Below, piece by piece: positions 26,308 to 34,807 of a DNA stretch of 64,000 nucleotides. Numbering within the stretch: the first letter of the stretch is position 1; each line of letters opens with the position of its first letter. The notes beneath the pieces are model-generated. The model worked only from the letters and a program-made list of their open reading frames with translations. It ran no database searches and was not told the DNA's origin. Source of the DNA: Solirubrum puertoriconensis. Lineage in GTDB: Bacteria > Bacteroidota > Bacteroidia > Cytophagales > Hymenobacteraceae. Both the position numbers and the translations under genes were made by a program. The DNA lies in assembly GCF_001483135.1 (NCBI RefSeq), contig NZ_LNAL01000006.1, forward strand, positions 496,003 through 560,002, in the 5' to 3' direction.

Positions 26308-27525
26308 TCAGTCTTTGCCAGCTCGCATGGCTGCTAGTTCATTTCGCAAAGTTTCAAGCTGTAGTTGCTGTTCCTTAATGGCCTCTACCAGCACAGCCGT
26401 CAGGCGCCCGTAGTCGAGCCTTTGGCGGCCGTGGGTGTCCTCGCTCACCAACTCTGGGTATTGCGTTTCTACCTCCTGCGATACAAATCCAAGCTGCGGT
26501 CTGTCGGAAAACCGTTGCTCCGGAAACTCGCCGGCTCGCCAATTAAAGCTTACGCCGCGTAGCGCCAACACCTTGCTCAAGGCGTTTTCGAGGGGCCGAA
26601 TCTGGGTTTTGTATCGTGCATCCGAAACCTGCTCGATGGCGCCACTGGCTTGTATGTTGCCTATCACATGCAATGTAGCCTGTGGCATGGGCGTACCGAT
26701 GCCTACCCGCACCGCAAAGTTGCCGGTGCCACCTAGGGCTAGGCTGTTGCTTTGGCCCACCTGAGCCCGGTAACCTATGGCCCCGCAGTTTTGCAGGTTG
26801 CCTTCGGTAGGCCCAGCCTGAAAACCCAACGCCCAGTTGTTGCTGCCGGTTGTATTGCCTATGCCGCAGCCCGAGCCCACGAAGGTATTGCAGGCTCCCG
26901 TCGAATTGAAGCCGCTGGCAGCACCTAGGTAGGTATTGTCGTTGCTGCTGGTGTTTCTGATGCCACTGCTGGCCCCGGCGAAGGTGTTGTTGTTTCCTGA
27001 AGTAGTTGATTGGCCGCTGGCCGATCCGGTAAAGGTGTTGGCGCTGCCGGTGTTGTTGGCTTTGCCGCTGTTGCGCCCTAAAAATGTGTTGCTGATGCCG
27101 GTGGTATTGGCCGTGCCGCTTTCGCAACCTACAAATGTGTTGTCGCTGCCCGAGGTGTTTTTACGGCCGCTAAGCACGCCAACATTGGTATTAAAAGTCC
27201 CGTCGGCAGCGGTAGGGGCCGTTTCCGGGCCGCTCCGGTAGCCCAGGTATAGGTTGCGGCCGTTGTTTTGCCCTAGGTTAAGTCCTCCCCGCGCTGTAAT
27301 GCCTACCCCCACGGAGCCGGGGGCCAGTTCTTGCCCGCTGCCAATTACCGTTGCATTGCCGATATCGAAAATTGGTGATTCAAAAGATGATTCAGCTGAT
27401 TTACTGCTGCGCTTTTCCTGGCCGTTGGCCCGGCCGTTTTTGCTGGTAGATTTCAGCCACAAAGCGGCCAGTGCAGAGCTAGCCAAAAGGGGTAGGGCAT
27501 AGGCCCAGGGTGTGTTGCTTCGCAT
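26308..27525 (-). CDS. secreted protein with YadA-like repeats and S74 autoprocessing domain
   Basis: 405 residues from the ATG at 27525 (MRSNTPWAYALPLLASSAL), a signal-peptide-like start; the frame extends 24 codons upstream. The middle holds about seven degenerate 16-residue repeats of the NTFVG-x-x-SG-x-x-NTTG type, typical of trimeric beta-stalks. The C-terminus has SDARYKTQI, then LGFVSQEVETQYPELVSED, then LDYGRLTAVLVEAIKEQQ: the Peptidase_S74 intramolecular chaperone, with the catalytic SD-type start. S74 domains trimerise phage tail spikes and some bacterial surface fibres. No phage gene is nearby, so it is probably a cell-surface fibre. Confidence 0.88.
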   Translation of the reverse strand: MRSNTPWAYALPLLASSALAALWLKSTSKNGRANGQEKRSSKSAESSFESPIFDIGNATVIGSGQELAPGSVGVGITARGGLNLGQNNGRNLYLGYRSGPETAPTAADGTFNTNVGVLSGRKNTSGSDNTFVGCESGTANTTGISNTFLGRNSGKANNTGSANTFTGSASGQSTTSGNNNTFAGASSGIRNTSSNDNTYLGAASGFNSTGACNTFVGSGCGIGNTTGSNNWALGFQAGPTEGNLQNCGAIGYRAQVGQSNSLALGGTGNFAVRVGIGTPMPQATLHVIGNIQASGAIEQVSDARYKTQIRPLENALSKVLALRGVSFNWRAGEFPEQRFSDRPQLGFVSQEVETQYPELVSEDTHGRQRLDYGRLTAVLVEAIKEQQLQLETLRNELAAMRAGKD

Positions 27526-27619
27526 AGGATTGAAGGGATAACGTGAATAATCGGACAATTCAGGAGTCAAGGAATATGTATTTATTCGTGCTGTCAATAT
27601 GATTATTTAGCGTTATTGT

Positions 27620-27643
27620 GCCTGTGCAAAAAATGGCACAGGC
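27620..27643. other. short perfect hairpin upstream of the N-acyltransferase gene
   Basis: GCCTGTGC and its exact complement are separated by eight bases, 65 bp upstream of the ATG at 27709. It may be an operator or a leader hairpin. It lies in the 183-bp divergent gap shared with the S74 gene. Confidence 0.45.
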
Positions 27644-27708
27644 GCGCAGCACGCTGGCGTGGTTGGGCCAGATATGTTTCCGACTGCCTTATCTACCTTG
27701 CGCCCGCC

Positions 27709-28779
27709 ATGGCTCAACTGCTCCGCATACCCTACCACGGTCAACTACCCAACTGGTTCTGGCAGGTGCCGGCGCGCGTTTACCAAAATCAACCTTCCCG
27801 GCCCGACGAGAACCCTGCCGTAACCGAGCAGCTTTTCGCGCACGAGGCCGAGCGAAACGACATCGTTCTTTTCGGGGATGCTGATGCAACACTGCGCCTG
27901 GCTGGCATATTTCCCGAGAACAGCTCCGAGGCGTACTTCGGCTTTTGGGAAACAGTTAACGATGCCTCCTCCAACGAAGCTGCCTTTGCTGCCTTGGCCG
28001 AGGAGGCCCGCCAGCGGGGCTACAGCCGGTTAGTAGGACCCCTGAATTTCAGCACTTACCACGCCTACCGCCTTCGCTTGGGTGGCGTGCCATCGTGGGG
28101 GCAGTTCGACCGGGAGCCCGTGAATCCCGTGTACTACCCCGAACTCCTCATGGGCCTAGGTTTCCAGCCGGTCAGCACCTTCGAGAGCCGCCTGATCCGG
28201 CCCGAAACCGTGCTCGCAGTGTTTGCTGATAAGGATATGTTGTTGCGCGAACTGGGCAAGATTCCGTACGATTTTATTCCGCTCACGCCCGACACCTGGG
28301 AGCAGTACGAGCATGCGATTTATGAGCTGGTACAAGCCATTTTTGGGGCCAACCCGGCTTACCGTTCGGTTTCGTTCGAGCAGTTTAGGTTGCTCTACAA
28401 CCGCCGTTATGCCGAGCGGTTGTGCCCGTACACCTCGGTGCTGTTTCGTGACCAGGCTAACGGGCAACTGGCAGCGTTGAGTTTCTGCCACCCGAACTTT
28501 CAGGCCTTGCAGCTGCCCGCCAACGAGCAGCCTGTATTCGAGCGCGATTTTGCGAAGCTGCCCCGCAAAGTACTGCTGGCCAAAACCGTGGGTGTGCACC
28601 CCGACTACCGCCAACGCGGGCTGATGTCGTACATGGGAGCCTACGGCATGGTGCATTTCCGCGAGCGGTACGAGGAGGTAATCTTCTGCCTGATGCGCAC
28701 CGGCAACTACTCCCTGCACTTCACCGATGGCCTCGATTACGAGGTGGCGCAGTATGCGTTATTCGGTAAGGAGTTGTAG
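27709..28779 (+). CDS. YghO-like GNAT-fold N-acyltransferase
   Basis: 356 residues from the ATG at 27709 (MAQLLRIPYHGQLPNWFW). The first half has the YghO-type signature RLVGPLNFSTYHAYRL followed by NPVYYPELLMGLGFQPV. The second half has a second GNAT-like lobe with the CoA-binding motif VGVHPDYRQRGLMSYM. This family includes enzymes in sphingolipid loci, where a GNAT-type protein acts as bacterial ceramide synthase. Whether this one does so is inference. Its stop codon TAG is the first part of a REP-like repeat. No serine palmitoyltransferase gene is in the window. Confidence 0.78.
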   Translation: MAQLLRIPYHGQLPNWFWQVPARVYQNQPSRPDENPAVTEQLFAHEAERNDIVLFGDADATLRLAGIFPENSSEAYFGFWETVNDASSNEAAFAALAEEARQRGYSRLVGPLNFSTYHAYRLRLGGVPSWGQFDREPVNPVYYPELLMGLGFQPVSTFESRLIRPETVLAVFADKDMLLRELGKIPYDFIPLTPDTWEQYEHAIYELVQAIFGANPAYRSVSFEQFRLLYNRRYAERLCPYTSVLFRDQANGQLAALSFCHPNFQALQLPANEQPVFERDFAKLPRKVLLAKTVGVHPDYRQRGLMSYMGAYGMVHFRERYEEVIFCLMRTGNYSLHFTDGLDYEVAQYALFGKEL

Positions 28780-28929
28780 CGCGGGCTTTAGCCCGCGTTT
28801 GCCAGCACAATCGGCACCGCAGTAGCGCGGACTTTGTAGTCCGCGTCCTCGGATAGTAGCTTCTGTTCCTAGGTCGAGATTACCGGAGAAATGTATCTGG
28901 GGGCTGCAGACTACAAAGTTCGCGCTACA
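28776..28929. repeat. cluster of three REP-like palindromes
   Basis: Copies at 28776-28797 (GTAGCGCGGGCTTTAGCCCG, complete), 28822-28845 (GTAGCGCGGACTTTGTAGTC) and an inverted one at 28909-28927 (GACTACAAAGTTCGCGCTAC). The second and third face each other as a large hairpin. The 326-bp gap 28780-29105 holds only these and a partial GTCATGCTGAGC-type element at 28940-28976. No gene is seen. Confidence 0.85.
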
Positions 28930-28939
28930 GCTGCCAAAC

Positions 28940-28976
28940 AAAGCGGTAGAAATGCTTCGGCGGGGCTCAGCATGCC
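28940..28976. repeat. GTCATGCTGAGC-family half element
   Basis: AAAGCGGTAGAAATGCTTCG followed by GCTCAGCATG matches the right arm of the element at 23504-23594. The left arm is absent. It lies directly after the REP-like cluster. Confidence 0.6.
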
Positions 28977-29105
28977 GCCTTGGTAAACAACGATCATCAA
29001 CTACCCCCAACCCACGCCGCTACAGGCGCGGAATTCATCTGAGGAGGGGAGCTAGCTATAGATTCTAATCTTAGTCGCGACTGTAACGTTGGAAGCAACC
29101 TGGAG

Positions 29106-30296
29106 CTAAGAAGCTTGCGCCACTTGTGCTTGGGAGCGTAGGGGCTGCAGCTGCGATAGGGTGTTGAAATAGCTCTGCACCACACGCGGCAAGAAGGGGT
29201 AGGGGCTCACCGTGTGCGCCATCATGTACATACCTAGGCGGTGCAGGCCGAAATCGAGGGCGGCTAAGCCGGCAATGTGGTTGAACTCCTCCGCGTTCGG
29301 AAACAGGCCTGTTAAGGCATGCAAGTGCTGGCGGTAGAACTCCAGGTACACTGGCCGCAGGTGGTAGCGGTCGGCATCGAGCACAAACGACAGCAGTTCC
29401 ACTACATCGTACTGCGGCACGTGGTAAGTGGCCAGCTCCCAATCGTAGGCGCACAGCTGCAGACCTAGGCTTGTGCGGCGGAAGCAGGTGTTGCGCGGGT
29501 TCAGATCGTTGTGAACGAGCGTTTTTGGGTGCGCAGCTAGCTCAGCCCAATACTCCGGAATGGCCCCAATGGCTTGCTGCAAATCAGCCACATGTGCAGG
29601 CCCGTAAAGCTCCGGAAAGTGCGTGGCGGCATTGCCGAGCAAGGCTTCCCACAACGGGGCAAGCGCCTGCATGTATTCCTCGGAGGGCTGATCGGGCCAA
29701 ACAGTGCGCGAGTGCCCGGGCTGCAGATGGGCGGCATGCCACTCGGCCAGTTGCACAAGCGTGGCGCGCAGGTGCTCGTCGGTCCAGTGCTCGGGCGCCA
29801 TTACCGAGTTCAGCAGTTCCACATCGGCGAGGTACTCCATCAAGATGGCGTGTACGTCGTGGGCTTGGTCGTGGTGCAGGCCCCAAATGGTAGGCATCAG
29901 GGCTGCCGCGCCGTGCTCGGCGTACACCTGCAGCTCGCGCTGGTGGGTGTGGAAGAAGCCGGTGCGGGCGGCGTAAGCGGGGTACACCGCCGCCAGCTCG
30001 CCGCCGCAGGCCTGGGCCAAACTCGTGAGCATGGCCGATACCTCGCGGCCGGGCGGCTTCAGCTTCAGCACCATGTCGCGCGTTAGCAGCTGGCCATCGG
30101 CCTCAAACGTTACGCGCAGGCCAAAGTGGCCCACCGGGCGGTTGGTTTGGCCGGCCGTGAGCACCACCAAAATGCTGGCCGAGTTATCGAGCGGGAGGGG
30201 GCTTACCTCGTGCACCCGAATGCCGCGCTCGGGCGCATGGGCCTGCATCAGCTCTTCGATGAAAGCCGCGGAACAGTAGTGGGCTGCGCTATGCAT
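29106..30296 (-). CDS. APH/choline-kinase-like phosphotransferase
   Basis: 396 residues from the ATG at 30296 (MHSAAHYCSAAFIEELMQA), which overlaps the upstream gene by 8 bp, pointing to translational coupling. Kinase motifs: the Brenner-type loop VHNDLNPRN (His262, Asp264, Asn269) and the metal site CAYDWELA (Asp285). HND instead of HGD and YDWE resemble choline/ethanolamine kinases. The N-lobe has the LKLKPPG strand with a likely ATP-binding lysine. It is the last gene of a three-gene operon with a BtaA-like enzyme and an AMP ligase, so its substrate may be a lipid head group or a hydroxyl on the operon's product (inference). Confidence 0.83.
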   Translation of the reverse strand: MHSAAHYCSAAFIEELMQAHAPERGIRVHEVSPLPLDNSASILVVLTAGQTNRPVGHFGLRVTFEADGQLLTRDMVLKLKPPGREVSAMLTSLAQACGGELAAVYPAYAARTGFFHTHQRELQVYAEHGAAALMPTIWGLHHDQAHDVHAILMEYLADVELLNSVMAPEHWTDEHLRATLVQLAEWHAAHLQPGHSRTVWPDQPSEEYMQALAPLWEALLGNAATHFPELYGPAHVADLQQAIGAIPEYWAELAAHPKTLVHNDLNPRNTCFRRTSLGLQLCAYDWELATYHVPQYDVVELLSFVLDADRYHLRPVYLEFYRQHLHALTGLFPNAEEFNHIAGLAALDFGLHRLGMYMMAHTVSPYPFLPRVVQSYFNTLSQLQPLRSQAQVAQAS

Positions 30297-31434
30297 GGGC
30301 CGAAACCAAAACGGGTGCTGAAACAGGAGTAGGTACCAGTGCGGTATCGAGCACGCGCACATCGCGGAAGTAAAAGCATGCGCCGGGTTGCCGACCTAGG
30401 GCCAGCGAGGTGGCGCGGTCGAGGGGCACGCCGGGCACCACGTGGGAGGCGTGCTCTTGCAGCAGGTTCCAGAACACGAGGCGTAGCGGTTGCTGCGGCC
30501 GACTCATGAGGGCGCGGCTGGTGCGCTGAAACTCCACCGGGCTCACGTACTCAAAGATGTTGGAAAGGCTGGCCTTGCTGATGTGCTGGCCCGCTTCGGA
30601 AAGCAAAAACTCGGTGGCCTCGCCAGTAACTACCGTAAGCTTGCCTTGCTGCAGCAGGGCGCGCAGTCGGTAGAAATTCTGCTGCTGGTAGCAGGGCGGC
30701 AAAATGGCCTCGGGCAGGTTTTCGGGTCCGAAAAAGAAGAACCGGAAAAAGAAATTGTCGCGCAGCAGCTCCGTGGAAGCGTGCCGTACCAAGCGCCGGT
30801 AAAACGCCTGCCCGCCCGATTCGGGCGCGTAGCGAAACAGCTTGGTATCGCGGCCGCGGCTCAGATTGGCATCGTCGAAGTAGCTAATAAACTGATCCTC
30901 GAAGGCAGTGCCGTGCAGCTCATCCATAAACCAGCGCCGTTGCTCGACCAGGCTATCGAACGCCGCTAGCTGGCGCACCTTGGCCTGCAGCTCGGGGCTG
31001 AGGGTGGGCAGAAAACCTAGCAGGTAGCTTTCGAGCCGGCCCGCCGGCAGAATACCCGCCGTGTGGCTCTCGAAAAACGGTGCCCAGTAGGCGCGCAGCT
31101 CCTCGGGCAAGGTAGGCTCGATGGCGTGCCAGGTGGGCAGCACGGCGGCAGGGCCATCAAGACCAAGCAATGCGCGCAGCACCTGCGGCTCGTGGTGAAC
31201 AACGAGGTACTGCTTAAAGCGCAGCAGGTGGTTTTGCACCGGGTTCAGGTCGATGGCCGTTACGCTGCGCGGCTCCTGCAACAGCACGTTGAAGGCATTG
31301 CACCCGGCCGAGCTGATGACCAACACGTCGTCGGTGGCCTGCAGTTGCAGCGCCTGGCAAAGGGTGGCGCTGCTCTCCCACACCAGCGAGTAGCGGATGC
31401 GGTCGAGGGCTACGTTATAGAATTCGGAGTGCAT
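30289..31434 (-). CDS. BtaA-like 3-amino-3-carboxypropyl transferase (DUF3419)
   Basis: 381 residues. BtaA moves the 3-amino-3-carboxypropyl group of S-adenosylmethionine onto diacylglycerol, the first step of betaine-lipid synthesis. Visible signatures are RIRYSLVWES (residues 12-21), the SAM site VISSAGCNAFNVL (39-51) and the acidic strand AIDLNPVQNHLLRFK (60-74). A mid-protein YFDDANLSRGRDTKLF and a late FEYVSPVEFQ are typical of the family. No BtaB-type N-methyltransferase is present nearby, which a full betaine-lipid route would need. The start is 6 bp after the AMP ligase stop, and the stop overlaps the kinase start. Confidence 0.87.
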   Translation of the reverse strand: MHSEFYNVALDRIRYSLVWESSATLCQALQLQATDDVLVISSAGCNAFNVLLQEPRSVTAIDLNPVQNHLLRFKQYLVVHHEPQVLRALLGLDGPAAVLPTWHAIEPTLPEELRAYWAPFFESHTAGILPAGRLESYLLGFLPTLSPELQAKVRQLAAFDSLVEQRRWFMDELHGTAFEDQFISYFDDANLSRGRDTKLFRYAPESGGQAFYRRLVRHASTELLRDNFFFRFFFFGPENLPEAILPPCYQQQNFYRLRALLQQGKLTVVTGEATEFLLSEAGQHISKASLSNIFEYVSPVEFQRTSRALMSRPQQPLRLVFWNLLQEHASHVVPGVPLDRATSLALGRQPGACFYFRDVRVLDTALVPTPVSAPVLVSAHA

Positions 31435-31440
31435 CAGGTG

Positions 31441-32886
31441 TTAGCGGAGCTGGTCGTAGAGAATCTTGGACAGATGACGGCGGTCTACAGGCAGATGCCG
31501 CCGGGGCAGTACGCGGTTGCAAAGGCCCGCCGGAAAATGTTGAGCCAGCGCCGCTCGCACAGCCGCTTCGGAGGCCGTGCCTTGGTAGTAGATGTCGAAA
31601 CCCGCCGCGGTGGCACGGGCTGCGGCGCGCTCAACGCCCGCTTGCATGTGCAGCACGTGCTCAACCTGGTAGTGCTGCACGCCTAGGTGAATGGCTTCGT
31701 TGCCTTGGCGGCCGGTAAGCCACAGTTGGTTTTGCGCGTCGAAGTAGCCGAAGTCGCCGGTGTGCAGCCACGCGCCGGGTTCAGCGGCCACGTGCGCGCC
31801 TTGCACGCACACTTCGCCTACCGGGTACTTGCTGCCGTTGGGCAGCTCCACCGCGCCTAGGGGCTGCAGGCGGCAGCTCAGGCCGGCTTGCACCGGGCCC
31901 ACGCAGTAGCCGCCGCGCGGGTTGGGGGCAGTGGCGGCCGCCCGAACAGCAATGGGTTCGGCTTCGGAAGAACCATAAATCACGTACACCTCAGCATCAG
32001 CAAAACAGCTGCGCAGGCGCTGCAGCAAGCTCTCGGGCACCGGCGAGCCGCCCACACCTAGGGCGCGCACGTGCGGCAGGGGCGTAGGGTGTTGCTCGAG
32101 GTGGCCGCACAGCGCCGCGAAATAGAACACGTTGCCCGTCAGGGTTTCAACTTGCGTGGCCTGCAGCTGCTGCACCACGCGCGCAGGCTCCAGCTTGGCA
32201 AGCTGGCCCCAGGGTACATCGGGCAGTACGCTCACAGCACCTACCGATAAGTTGTGCAGCAGGATGTTCGGAAACAGCGGAAAGTCGCGCTGGCCCTGCC
32301 ACGGCGGAAATACCTGCTTCAGCACCTGGTGCTGGGCCGTGAGCACCGCGTGGCTGCGCCGAATAGCCTTGGCCTGCCCCGTGGAGCCCGAACTGTGCGA
32401 CACCAACGCCGGCTGCGTAGCCGGCACGGCTTGTGGCAGCAGCAACTCGTTGGTGCCTACGTTCTTGGGCGCCCCGAATAAGCGCAAACCTAGGCCGCGC
32501 GCCAGCCAACCATACCGCCGGGCGCCTTTGCTCGGCACCAGCGCGGCGCCAACGCCGTTGCGGCGCAGCAACTTCAGCAACTTCAGCAACCCCACGGCCG
32601 ACGTACCGGCGGGCGGCAACACCGGCACGGCACCCAGGCTCATAATGGCGAGCAAGCCGCAAATAAGCTCGGCGCCAACGGGCAACGCCAGCAGCACCGG
32701 CTGGCCGCTTTGCACGCCTTGGCCGCGCAGCAAGTGCTGGTAAGCGGCAATGCGCAGGCCTAGGTCGTGGCCGGTATAGGAGGTACTGTGGCCTGCCGAA
32801 GCCCCGCCTGGCCACACCAACAGCACCTGCTCGGCTTGTTGGTGCAGCGTACGGTGAATGTGGTGGTAGAAGTTGGGCAAAGGCAT
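31441..32886 (-). CDS. AMP-dependent synthetase/ligase (ANL superfamily)
   Basis: 481 residues from the ATG at 32886 (MPLPNFYHHIHRTLHQQ); the frame can extend 36 codons further. Core motifs: SSGSTGQAK (residues 165-173, phosphate loop), VYVIYGSSEAEPIA (A5), AWLHTGDFGYFD and LWLTGR (A7/A8). The C-terminal lid lacks a clear catalytic lysine motif except possibly HLSKILYDQLR at the very end. ANL ligases activate carboxylic acids as acyl-AMP and pass them to CoA, a carrier protein or an amine. First gene of the operon with the BtaA-like and kinase genes. The sequence around YGSSEAEP resembles OleC-like and fatty-acid-activating members. Substrate unknown. Confidence 0.86.
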   Translation of the reverse strand: MPLPNFYHHIHRTLHQQAEQVLLVWPGGASAGHSTSYTGHDLGLRIAAYQHLLRGQGVQSGQPVLLALPVGAELICGLLAIMSLGAVPVLPPAGTSAVGLLKLLKLLRRNGVGAALVPSKGARRYGWLARGLGLRLFGAPKNVGTNELLLPQAVPATQPALVSHSSGSTGQAKAIRRSHAVLTAQHQVLKQVFPPWQGQRDFPLFPNILLHNLSVGAVSVLPDVPWGQLAKLEPARVVQQLQATQVETLTGNVFYFAALCGHLEQHPTPLPHVRALGVGGSPVPESLLQRLRSCFADAEVYVIYGSSEAEPIAVRAAATAPNPRGGYCVGPVQAGLSCRLQPLGAVELPNGSKYPVGEVCVQGAHVAAEPGAWLHTGDFGYFDAQNQLWLTGRQGNEAIHLGVQHYQVEHVLHMQAGVERAAARATAAGFDIYYQGTASEAAVRAALAQHFPAGLCNRVLPRRHLPVDRRHLSKILYDQLR

Positions 32887-33075
32887 GGCAATTGGGGCGG
32901 CAAATCCGATGACCAAAGCTGTGAAATTAGTAGCACACCACAGCGTCGAATAACGGCCCGTTTCTGACTTTTCAGAACACTTTGATAAGAACACAAAAAT
33001 GGCTTTGCATCGAGTTTGAATGAGGTATTTGGGTTTAAAATCAGATATTTAGATTTTATGAAGCGCTATGCTGTT

Positions 33076-33111
33076 GCGAACCTCCTGGGGTATGTGGCCC
33101 AGGAGGTTCGC
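33076..33111 (+). other. strong leader hairpin just upstream of the VOC gene
   Basis: GCGAACCTCCTGGG pairs perfectly with its complement around an eight-base loop and ends 12 bp before the ATG at 33124. No gene transcribed rightward lies upstream, so it is not an obvious terminator. It may protect the mRNA end or limit translation starts. Confidence 0.65.
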
Positions 33112-33123
33112 CTAACTTGCTGC

Positions 33124-33513
33124 ATGCTTCAGCTCGCGCACGTACATCACGTTGCCGTTATTTGCTCCGACTACGAGGCTTCCAAGCGCTTCTACACCGA
33201 AGTACTGGGCCTAAAAGTGGTGCGTGAGGTGTACCGCGCCGAACGCGAGTCGTACAAGCTCGATCTGGCCTTGGGCGAGCAGTACCTGATTGAGCTGTTT
33301 TCCTTTCCGGCGCCGCCGCCACGCGTGTCGCAACCCGAGGCAGCCGGCCTGCGCCACCTGGCGTTTGCAGTGCCCAACCTCGATGCTGCTTTAGCCGAAC
33401 TTGATCGGCTGCAAATAGCCCACGAGCCCGTGCGCACCGATGAGTACACCGGCAAGCGTTTCTCTTTTTTCTTCGACCCCGATGGACTGCCGCTCGAGCT
33501 ATACGAGGTGTGA
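33124..33513 (+). CDS. VOC-family (glyoxalase-type) protein
   Basis: 129 residues from the ATG at 33124 (MLQLAHVHHVAVICSDYEASK); longer starts run into the hairpin. Two beta-alpha-beta-beta-beta modules are seen. Candidate metal ligands are His9 or His10 and Glu in YLIELFSFP in the first half, and His in GLRHLAFAVPN and Glu in LPLELYEV in the second. It resembles YaeR-type lyases of the glyoxalase/bleomycin-resistance superfamily. The substrate cannot be told. Confidence 0.87.
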   Translation: MLQLAHVHHVAVICSDYEASKRFYTEVLGLKVVREVYRAERESYKLDLALGEQYLIELFSFPAPPPRVSQPEAAGLRHLAFAVPNLDAALAELDRLQIAHEPVRTDEYTGKRFSFFFDPDGLPLELYEV

Positions 33514-33549
33514 GTACGGGTCTGGGTTATCCGTGTGATTGTATGTGTT

Positions 33550-34614
33550 ATGATGCGTCGTCAAATTAAACGGCTATTGCTGGTTGCGGCACTCCTGGGC
33601 AGTTGGGGCTTGTTGCCTGCTCAAGCCCAATCTGCTGCTAAAACGCCCGCCGATTTCGGCTATCGGCACCTGCGCACCACCTTCGGGCGCGATACCGTGG
33701 ACGTGCTCGTGATGTCGAAGCCGGGTGAGGAGCAGCGGCGCAAACCCCTGCTGCTAGTGGTGCAAGGCTCGCTGCCCCGGCCGCTGATTGTGCCGCATGC
33801 CAAAGGGGCCTACAATTGGTTTGGCTTCACGCCCAAGTTGTATACCGATGCCTACCACTTGGTTATCATCGGCAAGCCGGGCATACCGGTGCTGGCCGAG
33901 CAAACCGAGCTGCAACGCAACCTTAGCTACTTCGAGCCCCAAACGCAGGCGCCCCCCCCTGCCTACTGCCAGCGCAACCACCTCAATTATTACGTGGCTC
34001 GCAACAACACCGTGCTCAGGTACTTGGTTAATCAGCCTTGGGTAGATAGCCGCCGTGTGGTGGTAGCCGGGCACTCCGAAGGGAGCAACGTGGTAGCCAA
34101 AATGGCCGCTACCAGCCGCCGCCTCACGCACGTGGTGTACCTCAGCGGCAACCCCCTAGGTCGGATGTCGACGATGGTGAACCAGCAGCGCAACGCCGAC
34201 CCCACAGTCAGCGCCGACGATGCCTTTCGCAACTGGCAGCAGATCGTAGACAAGCCCGGCGAAGTAACCTGCGGCCCCGGCGACTCCCCCAAAACCACCT
34301 ACTCCTTTTCGGAGCCGCCCATGCAGTACCTGCGCAAAACCCGCGTGCCCGTGCTGGTGGTGTACGGCACCCGCGACGCCGGCGCGCCCTTCTGCGATTA
34401 CCTGCGGCTGGAGATGATACGGGAGCGGAACACGCGGGTGTCTTTCAAGGAATATCCCGGCCTCGAGCACAATTTCTTCGGCTTCAAGGACGGCAAAGTC
34501 GATTATGAAAACCAGTACCACTGGGACGACGTGGCGCAGGATTTTCTCAGTTGGGTAGAGGGCAAACCGATGAATGCGGTGAAGCCCGAACGGAACGATG
34601 GTGTAACACCCTAG
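33550..34614 (+). CDS. secreted alpha/beta-hydrolase
   Basis: 354 residues from the ATG at 33550, with a signal peptide (MMRRQIKRLLLVAALLGSW, ending LLPAQAQ). The alpha/beta-hydrolase nucleophile is in VVVAGHSEGSNVVAKM. The catalytic Asp is probably in VVYGTRDAGAPFCDYL, and the His is in GLEHNFFGFKDG near the C-terminus. It resembles exported prolyl-oligopeptidase or dienelactone-hydrolase-like esterases. The substrate is unknown. It starts 36 bp after the VOC gene on the same strand, so the two may be co-transcribed. Confidence 0.85.
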   Translation: MMRRQIKRLLLVAALLGSWGLLPAQAQSAAKTPADFGYRHLRTTFGRDTVDVLVMSKPGEEQRRKPLLLVVQGSLPRPLIVPHAKGAYNWFGFTPKLYTDAYHLVIIGKPGIPVLAEQTELQRNLSYFEPQTQAPPPAYCQRNHLNYYVARNNTVLRYLVNQPWVDSRRVVVAGHSEGSNVVAKMAATSRRLTHVVYLSGNPLGRMSTMVNQQRNADPTVSADDAFRNWQQIVDKPGEVTCGPGDSPKTTYSFSEPPMQYLRKTRVPVLVVYGTRDAGAPFCDYLRLEMIRERNTRVSFKEYPGLEHNFFGFKDGKVDYENQYHWDDVAQDFLSWVEGKPMNAVKPERNDGVTP

Positions 34615-34807
34615 GTCTGCGGCGCGCAGATACACAACAGGAACCAGCTTCAGGAGCACCGGCGGGCATTTTTCGCTCGCTTGTATTCTGATGTACCCGT
34701 TGTGCTTTGCTTTGGCAAACGGTAAGGGCTGCCTTGGAGCAGCGACTTGTTTATTTCGAGCTATCTATTGCCACTTGCTGCAGCAGCAGCCCACTTTTAT
34801 ACCGAGT

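Noticed and set aside
26308-27525. Prophage origin of the S74 protein
   Set aside because: No capsid, tail, integrase or lysis genes occur nearby, and the protein has a signal-peptide-like start.
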